DNA of 64,000 nt from Flammula alnicola (lineage: Eukaryota; Basidiomycota; Agaricomycetes; Agaricales; Strophariaceae). The notes below the pieces were generated by a model, which ran no database searches, was not told where the DNA came from, and saw only the letters and a program-made list of their open reading frames with translations. Shown here piece after piece: positions 33,906 to 44,848 of this stretch. The stretch is taken from assembly GCA_015499995.1 (NCBI GenBank), contig JADNRV010000006.1, forward strand, positions 496,001-560,000. The letters run 5' to 3'. How positions within the stretch are numbered: the first letter of the stretch is position 1; every line of letters begins with the position of its first letter. The position numbers and the translations under genes are program-made.

Positions 33906-36900
33906 AACTATTTGACTTTTACAGAGGATCTCGTGTCCGAGGTGTGTAATTTATTTCTCGCCTGCAGTTTTAAATTGTTTCTCTAACCTGCATTATATCT
34001 AGTTCATCGAGGACCTCAAACCGATCCCCCTCACTGACCCCTACTCACTCCTGATTGCTGTTGACCCTTACCAGGCTTTTTCCCAAATACATTCACTTCC
34101 GTCGCTCGCACCGTACGATGAGATACCCCAGACAACCAACGATGCACGTCTTTACCTCAAGAAGGTCATGGGCTCAGCGCTTGGGATACCGAAGACGAAA
34201 ACCATCGCATGGAATGACACTTGTGAGTTCCTCTTGCTCGAGGGGATTAAAGTCTGACTTCATACCCTATAGATAACGAGTCGCTCCCTCCAGAGCCATT
34301 TATCCCTGCGTTAACGCGCCATGCTCGTGAGAAAACGCCAAAGCTAGGCAAGAAGGAAAAGCCACATTCTCCTGAACAGTACGAGAATCTTTTGAAGTCG
34401 CAGATGATCGGCGTCATCCCGGTGGAACCAGTGAAAGAAGAAACTTTGGTCCCGGAAGAAATTCTGTATGAAGTCAAAACTCTGTTTTACTGGGTGTATG
34501 CACTGACGTGATAACTTTAGGCAGGTGAAATATCAATTCAACCAGAAGAGCTTCCAGCCGTCCGATCTCTTCTTCAGACAACTGCAGATATGTTACGTTC
34601 GCATAATTCGTACAAAACAGATACCTAGATCCTACCTTTCTACGCAACGAACCCTTTGTGGAGCCAGAATGGCCAGAAGAGCCTTTCATGCCTATTTTCC
34701 CAAGGTCGCGTCTTCCAAGATCTGGCATGGCCAGTACTACGGGTCATCTAGCCGAACTGAAGACCTTCGCCGACATTCCCTCTGTCGTATTAGACAAAGT
34801 TGAAGTCGAAGATCCGGAGGATAACATTTCTCGCCAGAACATGGTCGTTGTGGATGGTTGGGGTGAGGTTTTAGGTCTTTCTACGGCAAGATATTTACTT
34901 ACACGTGCATTCACGTAGAAACATTCAAGTCGTCTCCTCCATCAACGCCATTGTCGAAGGGTAGCGACAGCGAAGACCAGCTTGATCAGTTATTCCTCGA
35001 GTCCTCTCCCAATACCGAACCCCCGTTGGTAGAAGAACTGATAAACGCGAAGATGGGTATGTCAAATTCACTTGAGATTTCATTTTCTGACCGTACTCAC
35101 GATTGCCATAGAGCCCGTGCAGATTCCTCGCTCGCGACGAATTGGAGGTAATAGTGGCATTGCACCGCATATATTGGCCGGAAAATCGTCCGTTTTGCAC
35201 CTTTGGTTCAAAATTTCGAATTTCTCACCAGCTCCAACGATTTTATAGACTTGGATCTTTCCTCCAACCGCTTCTATCGCAGCCAAAGGTTGGATTGGGA
35301 TCTGAGTCTGGCGAGAGGAAAGTCGACGAGCGCGAACGACATCCGCTTTCGTCGCCATCTCCGTCTTCTCTTCTTGGCCAACCGCCATCAGAGCTGGGAA
35401 GCAATGTCTCCCGCAAGATTTCGTGCAAGACTGACATCCAAAACCAAGATCTCGACGCAGAGCTAAAGAATTTATATGCAGGGCATAACCTGGAGGACAT
35501 GATCATGAACGAGACGGTGGATGATAAACAATGTTTATTGATGGAAGGTATGAAATTTTATTGCGCCTCCTTTGCACCAGTCGTGTTTATGATCTCTTAG
35601 TCCCGGACCTGTCGGCGCCGAATGTCCATCCACCGAATGGCATGCATGTCCCAGTGGCCTTCTCGGAGTTCCTTGTCCTACCCAATGGTGACATCAAAGG
35701 GCAAAACAACGCAAACATCAAGGAGCCACGTCAACCGTTGCATAGATTTTTGAAGAAAGCTAAAGGAACACAGTCGCTTGGACTTGCTCTATCCTGGGTG
35801 TCCGTCCGGAACTCTTCAGGCGATAACGGTGCTTACTTTTTCTTAGGCCCTTCACAGTCGACAAGAGACTACCTTCGGTGCCTGAGCTTATCGGAGTCGC
35901 AGAGCTCTTTGACAAAAAAACGATGGATGACGAGGCAGACGAGGCCAGACTTGAAACACTGCTGAAATCCTTGGATCTCGAGGACAAGGATGCAGAAAAG
36001 CGATATTCGTGGAGCGAAGAGGCCTGCAGTTACCGCCCTCCGGATTTAACTGACGATTTCCAAATTTTGCGAACTAGACAAGAACGCTGGAGGCTTGCAA
36101 GGCTTGAGAATCGCTTTGAAGATGGGATGGATTGCGATGAAGACCTTGGGACAGAGATTGGCGATGCATTTCGACAACAAGTTCAGGAATATGGAGAAAC
36201 GAGTTATGATTCGGATGAAAGAGTGGAGGACGAGAGATCCGCTAAACGTCTTCGTCTTGACCTTGATGACGAGGGAGACCTTGACCGGGTTCACAATGTC
36301 GTGGAGCCCCCTCTAGCTGTCATCGACATCCTCTCCGAAAGAGGTTCATATGGGCCTGGCTCGCCGGCCATTTCTTTATCCGACGACAAGGAAAACTGGC
36401 CTCCTGCCACGTCCTCTTTATCGAAGGCTATGGACGAGGGTTCTTCCGACTATCACTCGCTCGATCACGTTTCCGATATTCGTTTGCTATCTAGCAATGA
36501 AGACGTCGGTATCTTTCAGATGGAGGACGAAGGCAGCTTCGAACCGTTGTCTTTTGGATCTCGACTGCCAGTCGCCAGAAGAGATTTTTATGGTCAAGAT
36601 TTTGGGCCTCCTCCAGGTTATGATCAAGATCCGACAGAGTTCGACGTCCTCGAAGATCTTACGGAGGTCTCTAAGAACATTATGGATGATGAGGCTAGTC
36701 TAGAAGGAGATGCAGATGGTCATACTGGTCTCGCGTTGACGCTCGAGCCGGATATTGCATCTCGCTCTCTGGGTATCTTATCCTTTGCTCAACTGCGCGC
36801 CAGAAAAGTCACCGAGACCAAGTCAGTTCCTATGCCCGAACCTGCTCTTATTTTTCCTGTCGAACATATCAGTGCGCGCGCAGAACCACAGAAGGCACCG

Positions 36901-37884
36901 CAGGAGATTTTCGACCAGAACACAATTTGCCTTCCGGACGTTATCAATGTCGCGTCATCGGTTCATCGATATCTGGCATCTCTCGAACTTGTTCAAAAGC
37001 ATGCCCTTGTCCGTGCTCTCCGCGCAGACGAATGTGCCGTGGAGCTCGTCGAGAGGCAAAGCCTCGGTGGTGTTGACCTCATTCTGGACCCGCACTGTGC
37101 TATCATCTTTCTGTCTTTGTTCACCCTATCTGCTCGATGTGGTTCGTATGTCGAGAGGGTCTCACAGCAATCATGGAACTTCTCGCATCTGCTCGTCATA
37201 TTCGAGGCGTATCCGGAACATCGTTCAAAGAGATCCAACACCAAGCAGGGCCGCAACTCATCTGCATCGGAACTGTATGCATACACCCCTCCCATCATCA
37301 AGGCAATCAAGAAATTCAGGCGGGATGTCAGTATCGCGGACGCCTGTGGAACGAAGTGCCCCGAGACGAAGGTTGAGTATGCATTTGCTGATACAGTGGA
37401 TGAAGCTGCCCTGCTGACGAGATGGTATGGTGATATGGCGGAGGAGAGGGACGAGACGCAGGGTGCGATTTGGGGCGAACGCGCGTGGCTAGCGTCGGAT
37501 TTGTTGGAGGAGGTTAGCCTCCCGTGCTAATTTTTGCTAATTCTCGACTTTGATTTACGCCAACATGTTTCATTGCTCAGGATGAAGAAGACCGATTGGC
37601 CGGCATAAATGGAATGAACCATTTTTCAGCTTCCATCATTTTATGTCAAGCCTCTCTCCAGGAGTTTGTGGACATGTCGCCACAGGAAAGAGTTGACAGC
37701 TTTGGTGGATATGTCGGAGTTGAAGCCATTGTATGTTTACCATTTTCGACCGTAATCCAAGACCTGGCGGCTAATTCTTGCCCAGATGATTTGCAACACT
37801 GACCTTGATGCTCGCTTCCAAGCCATTCACGTATCTTCTGGAACTATGGAATCGGAATTGGGCAATATTGGATATTCGGAGTAG
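33819..37884 (+). CDS. XPF/ERCC4-like protein, probable SHOC1/Zip2-type meiotic factor
   Basis: Large multi-exon gene of about 1,200 residues. The N-terminal half is poorly conserved, with many Pro and acidic stretches (EPFVEPEWPEEPFMP). Around 36900-37500 an XPF-nuclease-like fold appears: FLAS-type core (HRYLASLELVQKHALVRALR), GGVDLILDPHCAIIFLSLFTL and FSHLLVIFEAYP. It lacks the ERKxxxD metal-binding signature expected for active nucleases. The last exons contain a helix-hairpin-helix-like segment (GINGMNHFSASIILCQASL and SPQERVDSFGGYVG). This inactive-XPF plus HhH layout matches the SHOC1/Zip2 family that stabilises crossover intermediates with Spo16. One or more single-base losses (about 34622 and about 35200) break the frame. 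The start at ATG 33819 is the best supported; the end is stop 37882-37884. Confidence 0.55.
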
Positions 37885-38599
37885 GCCAGAGCATGAAAGA
37901 CACCCCTAAGCTCATCCTCCACCTTCTGACGAGGCTGGGTTCCGATCTGGAGAATAGAATAAAAAGCAACTCCATATTCATAAGTAACTAGAATTCAGGA
38001 TTGGCCCAGAACTTCGTTCGTGGACCAGATTGCGAGATCAACCTAAAGGCCTAACCAACCTATGTTATGATATTGCATCTTGCAAAGCCTGGCAAGGAAA
38101 ATTGAAACGCATGTATATTTTGAGTTCCTGTTCGAGAGTAAACAGCATGGAAAGAAAATAGTAAGTCATAACTACAATCATAAGTACAGCATCTCCACAC
38201 ACGTGGCGCTGCTTTCCGCGCTTAGAATAAATCCCCAGAAATGTATATAAAGGAGTGGATGGGGAGGCCGGAAAGGTAGCAAATGGGTGGAAAGATAGAA
38301 CATTTAGAATGTCAAAGTCGTAATATGCATGCCGAGTTTATTAAACTCAACGGAAAGCGGTCGTGAGGATAACAAGGAGCATAAGTAGAGAAGAGCAGGG
38401 GTGTTCGGGTATTAGGACGAAAGCGACGGGAAGCCAGAAACGATCGAAACAAAAGATGGAAGAGATGAGCAAAATGAATCATGTGGGTCGAGAGAAGAGT
38501 CGCAATGGCGAGGCAAAATTGAAACTGGACAAGGGGATGAATAACGTAAAAAAAAACCATCCACGAAACAGCTTCCAGCTCAAGAAAAGCTGAAGCCTA
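37885..38599. terminator. Convergent intergenic region
   Basis: About 715 bases between two convergent stops. It is AT-rich with a poly-A run near 38548-38555, and no coding pattern. It presumably contains both 3' UTRs and polyadenylation signals. Confidence 0.4.
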
Positions 38600-41500
38600 T
38601 CAATCCAGCTGATTGAGCTGTTCAAACACAGACAAACTCTCCCTGATAGCCTTCACCCTCTGCTCAACCACGTCAAGCGTAGTCTGAAGGTGCTGAACCT
38701 CCTCTTCCCACCCCTTCAGTCCAGATTGTATTGTAGACAGTGGTGATGCAGGCTGAGGGCTGGGTTCTACTGCTGGCGCCTCTTGTGAAATCATCAGAGA
38801 TGGCTCAGCGACCACAGTCGGCAAAATATGCGCAGGGGCAGAAGAATGCAGCAGACTCCCAGCCAGTACCGCCGCCTCGCGTTTTCCAGTCTCCAACTCA
38901 TCCCAGAGGGCTGTAACAATGCTTTTCACCAACTTTTCCTGATCTTCCACCCTCCTCGTCTCCAGCTTGCGGAGCGCTTTGTCTCGGCGAGAACCCATGC
39001 GCGTTAAGGTCCACAGATTGCTGATTACCAGCAGGACAATGACGAACCACAGGATGGTCGTGATCGTGCTCTGGTCCCACGCATCGCGGATGAGTTCCAG
39101 GGCACCCTTCGTACTCCGCCTAGCAACCTGCCAAGCGCCGTCGAACGTATCGTACGCCCATTGGAGGCCACGTGCATTGCGTTCGCGTTCGCGCTGCTTG
39201 AGTTCCTCCTCTGTTGGATGTTTCTCTTCCACTGGCGCTGCGACTCCCTCGGGTGCACCCACGACACCTGGTACAGGACCTTCTGCAGCTCCTTCGAGGG
39301 CAATGACAGCTGCATCGAAGCCTTCTGGGAGGAACTCGGAGTTGTGCTCCTGGATATATGCCCGCATAGCTTTTTCCAGCTCGGAGTGGTACACTTTTTG
39401 ACCGTCGATGGCAGAGCGCTCGATGATGCCTATTATAAAAAGGAAAAGGAAGCACGGAGAAAGATTAAATCAGCATGATGTATCGGAAACGAAACGAGGA
39501 TGAAGCGAAAGCTAAATAATGGATGCAGGTGATTATACGCCCAATACATAATCGACGGCGTTATGAATGGAGCAGATAAAAATAACCACCAGCATGCGAA
39601 GGTGTCGCCACCGGCAGCGCCATGCCTATCAACAGCTGACTACAAGGCAACCGGGCTGCCTATCCAGGAGGCATATAAAAGGGCTCAAGACAACGCACTT
39701 TTGATAAAGCTCCTCCCTGACCACTCCAGCTGCGTCGTCACCATCACCCTCGAGCTGATCGGGCCCGCCCACATAATGCACGTCCGCGTTTTGACCGCAA
39801 ACACCCCGCCACTCGGCACCTCTGGTGTGCGCGTCGTCGTCACGGTTGAGATGAACTGGTCGAAATCGCAATGCACCACCTCGTCCTTGATCTCGCATTT
39901 TGTCTGCTTCGGTCCGAGGGAGCCATTGAGGGGCTTGATGTAGGACATGTTCCTTGTCAGCAGCTTGGAGCCAGGATTAACAGGTGCCCAGTCGGACATT
40001 TGGACATCTATGCAGAGAAAAGAGAAAGGAGGATCAGAACAAGGCCCGACAGGACGAACAATGACATACCAATCAATTTCTGGTTCCCAACCATGAAGTC
40101 TTTGAGGAAGCCACTCGCAAACATCAGGTTATTTATCTTCTCGGGCGTTCCAGGGATGATAACGTCCATTGCCGTCTCCGAATAATGCTTATTGTCCCTT
40201 CCACACGCACACAAAGTCGCCTTCCTCAGTGGCGCCGCTGGCACAGCGGCAACAGGTCCCAGGGGAAGATTTCCAGGAACACCTACTGCACCACCACTAC
40301 CAGCCAAGCCTATAGGACCATCCACTGACCCTCGTCCGCTCGACACGAAGCTGACACCATCCTCCGGGCGAGCAAGCCTCCAAATATTGTATATGACATC
40401 GAACGTCGTATCTCGTGAGAGGAAGGACGCAAAGGTATACTTGGACTGCCGCGTCGTCAGTTGGATCGCATTAGGGATGACGAACGCTGTCATTTTTTTC
40501 TCCAGCGAGGTGATTTCGTATATTGGGATGGAGAGCTGTTGGAGGAAAGAGTAAAATGTGCGTTGGTCAGCATCTGTTTCTGGCTTCGGAGAAGTGGAGG
40601 CGGAAGGAGGTTGGGTTGGAGCAGAATCGGAATCCATGGGTGCAAGTAGGTTAAAAGAAGGAAACAGGTCAACTAAAAGGCAAGTAGGGCTGTACCAGCC
40701 CTAGTCTCCTAATGCACGAGACGTAAAGAGAAACGGTTTCAAAGGAGGCCAAGGCCCAAACATGGTTCGATCTTGCGTAAAAGGGAAACAACACATAAAG
40801 CACGCTGTTATAAGCGATAAAAGCGGAATTGTCGGCAACAGAAACAGGGAAAGACTGAAAACGTGTAGAAAGCACTACGAGACGCTAGGAATCTCAGGGT
40901 CCAAAGGTAGCGGAATTGACAAGTAAATAAATTTCAAATATGAAACAAAGACGAAGTAGGAAGACGGAAATAGCAAAACACAAGGAAAGAAATGCCACTC
41001 ACATCAGTAATCCAGCCAAAGATATTTGCATGGAAGCATATATGGTTCTCAGAGATGTATATCCGTCCCTGGATTAAAATTTCTCTTTGCAGTGCGCATC
41101 CATAATCTGAACAAACGTAAAGTTAGTTCGGCTTGAAAGACCTAATCAACCAGGCTCCAGCCCAAACCAAAACTCAATGTGAGTGGGCCGGACCAAAAAG
41201 TGTGGCAAAACGCGCATATATCCTAATCCACCGAACAAAACCCCCTGCCTTGATTAAGCGAAAAATGAAAAGCAGACTCACCTTCAATCAAGTAATCGCC
41301 CTCCGGCACTGCAGGAAACAACTCATGGAAATCCGCGTTCCTCTTATTACTCGCCACCGCAAAGCCCGTCACCGGTATATCCTCCTCTCCAAGATCCAAA
41401 TCACTATCGATCCCACTCCCATCCTCATCCTCGTCCGAGCTCCCATCGTCCACAAATCCAAGCCGCTATAATAACCCGGCCTTACCGCACCATCAACATC

Positions 41501-43080
41501 GTCCGTCATCCCATTCAGCCCATTGGGCTGCGCGGGCTGCTCCGCACCGTTGACCGACCCGTGGTACTCCGACGCCGCATCGCTGCGCGCCGACACCGAG
41601 GGCCTTCGGGAGCGCGGGCGCCCGTGCTCGACCCGACGCTGACCTTGCGCGACTTGGTCGAGCGCGGCGACATGTCCGCGCTGCGCGCCTTGCCGTGCCG
41701 TGCCCGTTGCTGCCGCTGCGCTGGCTGATGCTGCTCTGTGCGGGCGAGCGGGACATGTACGGGTCGCCTGCTGCGGCGCCTGCGCCTGCGGAGCTCTTGG
41801 ACGAGCCCGCGCTGAGGATGGCCGGGGGCGGGACCTGCGCCTGGTGCGCGGCCGACATGGAGGGGTTGGCCATGGCGAGCCCGGAGGCGGCGATGGCGCT
41901 TGCCAGGCCGGTGGGTTTGCGCGTCGTCGACCGACGCCAGGTCCGCTTGCCCTTCGAGTCGACGGCGAGGCTCGCGGCGGTGTTTTCGCGGTGGATAGCA
42001 GAGATGGTGGTGGAAGAGCCGTTCGGGATGGGCGGGATTGGTGGGACGTGCCATTTGTTGTTGAAGCAGGTATAGTTGATGCGCTGCTGGCAGGCGTGCT
42101 GGGCGGGTTGGTGGTGATGGCGGGGCCAGCAGGGAACTTTAGGTCGGTAGGGCTCTCGACGAGAGGTTCCTTCGTCACGGCACCGTTCTCTGTCGTTTCG
42201 GGAGGGGAAGTCGCTGCTCTTGCATGGCTTGTTGCGCTTGGAACCGATTTGGCGGAGCTGGTGCCTGGAGCGGTGCCAGCAGTGTTCGTCACAACGATCT
42301 CGCTGGGCGGTCCCTTTTTGCCCCCTAATGATTTGTTGGATGGCTGTTTGCGTACTTGGTAGGCACCAGGAGCGAGTGTGTTGGACATGTTGTTAGTGGT
42401 GGTGGGAGTAGTTGTTGCGGGGGATTGGACCTCGTTGGCGTGCTGCGCGTTGTTCTTGGTGTTGGGTGCAGGCGATGGAGATGATGATTGGCCCTGGATG
42501 GATGATCGCTTCGGTACCGTGGCGGTTGCAGTAGGAGTAACTACGTCCTCTTCCGCAGCACCCGTAGTCGCGTTCGCGTTCGAGTATTGATTGTCTTCGT
42601 GTTCGTCGTCGTCGTCCGAATCTGAGAGGTCCGTATTATGTACGAGTGGACTTGGGGGACGATGGTCACGTTCGGCTGTGTATTAAAGGTGTCGACACTA
42701 TCCAAGCTCCTGCGGTCGGGCTCTCTGCTCGCACTCCTACTTCGGTTCCCGTTCTTGCTCTTCTTCCTTCCAAGGCCCTTAGTTCCGGTGTTGAGGGTGG
42801 TGATGATGCTGGGGATTCTGTTGTCTCCGGAATAGTTCGAGTTGGTGTTATGTCTCGAAGAGGTACTAGCCTGGGTTGGAGTAGTGGGCGAGGCAGGGGA
42901 GGATATGGACGCTGCGGATCCGCTGGCTACAGACGCTGACTGCGACCTGTTGCGCTGGATGACACTGGGGTATGGCGCTGCGGTAGAGTCAGAAGACGAG
43001 GAAACCCGTTCACGGGGGGTGTCACGGTTGTTGTTGGGTGTGGCTACTTTAACAAGTTTTTGGAAGAAATTGGGTGCCAT
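38600..43080 (-). CDS. GRAM-VASt sterol-transfer protein of the LAM/GRAMD1 (Aster) family
   Basis: ATG 43078-43080 (MAPNFFQKLVKVATP) opens a long disordered Ser/Thr/Pro-rich region. A GRAM domain follows (ADFHELFPAVPEGDYLIEG at about 41290, REILIQGRIYISENHICFHA near 41070, YEITSLEKKMTAFVIPNAIQ near 40500). Next comes a VASt (StART-like) domain: MDVIIPGTPEKINNLMFASG near 40150, MSDWAPVNPGS near 39990 and TCIMWAGPISSRV near 39780. A single membrane helix (TTILWFVIVLLVISNLWTL) near 39040 precedes a coiled-coil tail ending at stop 38600-38602. The family moves sterol between membranes at ER-plasma membrane contact sites. Several single-base losses break the frame, at G-run 42654-42658, about 42043-42045, 41454-41456, and at least two more between 41560 and 41720. 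Many antisense open frames in the GC-rich part are artefacts of codon bias. Confidence 0.85.
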
Positions 43081-43539
43081 ACACGAGTCCCTGAGCTGAA
43101 TTATGATGGCAATGTAAGTATATGCACGCTCAGGCTACCCTATCGGATGTTACGTGACTTGCAAGCCGGAATATCGTTCGACAAATCGTTCAAGCTGAAA
43201 TTTGGATTTCTTCCTTCCGTGAGTGCATGCGAAAAAAAGGGTGGAACGTGTAACGATGCCAAGCACTGAGAAATCTGTACAGCAGTCAGAAGACCAATCA
43301 AATGAACATGATGTGTGGGATAAATTTGGAGTACAACGCACCAGGCTATGGTTCGCCAATGACCGCGAAGCGAAGCTGCGGATGTTGGGGGAAGAAGAGA
43401 AAGAACGGCGTTTTCTGAGATGAGACCGCATTGTAATGTCAGAAAACGTGCCCAGCATGTTTTGATCAGTTTGATCATCCTTTTGTTCGTCCCTTCACTT
43501 CCACCCATCAAATGACCATCCAACTCGGATAAATCGCAT
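43081..43539. promoter_or_regulatory. Promoter region of the LAM gene
   Basis: About 460 bases upstream of the LAM start. Small open frames, such as one at 43256 reading DVWDKFGVQRTRLWFANDRE, lack support from splicing or homology. Confidence 0.4.
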
Positions 43540-44090
43540 TTTTCAATCCTGCGATAGCCATATGTCGTAGCTCAGGTACCGAGTCTCTAACGCTCAAGGC
43601 CTTGAGGACTGGTTTGCTTCTCTTCAACATCTGAACACTGAAGGTTTCCTAATAACATTAAGGTACGTAATTTCACCTTCAACTTGTCAAGCCCGGGCTA
43701 ACCTTTTTCGCCGCCTTTCCAGTATCTCCTCTGTCGTCACGCCAAGTAATTTTGACTGGCAGCGTTTGTTATCTTCATTGACGGTTCTGGTTCTGCCGCC
43801 GCCAGCAAGATACTATCCATCGTACTCAAGTCGTCTGGATCTCGACGACACCTCAGGATATAGACTGACCGAAAACGTCATCGTTGATAGCACCGCATTT
43901 ACCTTCGCCATATACTCTGGACACTTCACAGCGATTGTGCATCCCAGATAGGATATTAGCTACACGGGGTGCTTGTGTCGGACATGCGAGCGAAGACATT
44001 GCTTCATAGATATGGCAATCTCTGGGCCACTCAGGCCCCTGCGGTCATGAAGGACCCTCAGCTTATTGGTCCTTGAACGATTTTACTCGG
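43540..44090 (+). pseudogene. Unidentified gene relic
   Basis: The plus strand reads AQGLEDWFASLQHLNTEGF, then across a possible intron (43662-43722) SSVVTPSNFDWQRLLSSLT and LPPPARYYPSYSSRLDLDD, followed after a stop and frame change by VSDMRAKTLLHRYGNLWATQ. The segments look like real coding sequence but do not form one open frame. I do not recognise the family. It ends about 200 bases before the ETF alpha duplicate and may have arrived in the same rearrangement. Confidence 0.4.
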
Positions 44091-44284
44091 ACAATCTCTT
44101 TCTGTCAACAGACTGTCGACCGCGGCTCGATCTCAGAAGTATTTGATGTTGGACCAGTTGCCGATCGAGTCAGTGCATTATACACCCACAAGAGGACGAG
44201 TGAGCACCCACAACCGTATTCCACCTTACAATGCCCTTAACAGTTGCTTTAGTTGTTGCGAACTAGTTCTATATTGTGCTGGAG

Positions 44285-44650
44285 AGCCTCTGCTCGCTCT
44301 TATGTGACCGCTTCTTCTCCACATGCCCTCGTCTTTCTCGAACATCGCGGAGCAGTTATCGACTCAGGTTCCTTGTCTGCTCTGCTCTGATTGTCTCAGC
44401 GCACCTCGGAGGCGAGGTCTCCGCCTTGGTTGTGAGCAGCTCGGAACATGTCTAGGTCGCTCTGTTCAGGACACAGTGAAAAAGTACATTCCTCGTATCG
44501 CTTTTTGTTTCTATCTCGTTTCACTGACAATATCTCATCTTTCTCGCATCCTCTGTCCTCCCCGCAATAAGCCGAGCCCACCCCAGAGACACTCTCGCCG
44601 CCGCTGGAGAACCTCCTTTCGGCCTCCACGCTCTTCGCATACCTTATTGT
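44285..44650 (+). pseudogene. Truncated, intron-retaining copy of the ETF alpha gene
   Basis: This stretch matches exon 1, intron 1 and the start of exon 2 of the intact ETF alpha gene (23585-24757), on the opposite strand. [13 protein letters not shown] becomes a nearly identical segment, CTCGGAACATGTC is shared, and the GTGAAAAAG donor region and intron body are still alignable. Small indels destroy the frame early and nothing downstream of about 44650 matches. Retention of the intron shows a DNA-level duplication, not reverse transcription. It has no coding potential. Confidence 0.85.
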
Positions 44651-44848
44651 ACTCGTAAACTTCGCTACATAGAATGTACAATATTTTTAGAGGCGTTCTT
44701 GCCTACACAAATAATAATATTTAGTCCAAGCATGAACCATTTCTGTCAGAATTATCTATCCGAGTTCGTTACGTGTATTACGAAAATGTATGTAGAATAT
44801 CCGGAGTCCGAACCACGAAAAAACAATACTTATCATTCGATATCGCGG

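Noticed and set aside
41500..42400. Long antisense open frames across the LAM gene linker, including a 220-residue plus-strand frame
   Set aside because: They mirror a GC-rich, codon-biased minus-strand coding region and have no conserved motifs or splice logic of their own.
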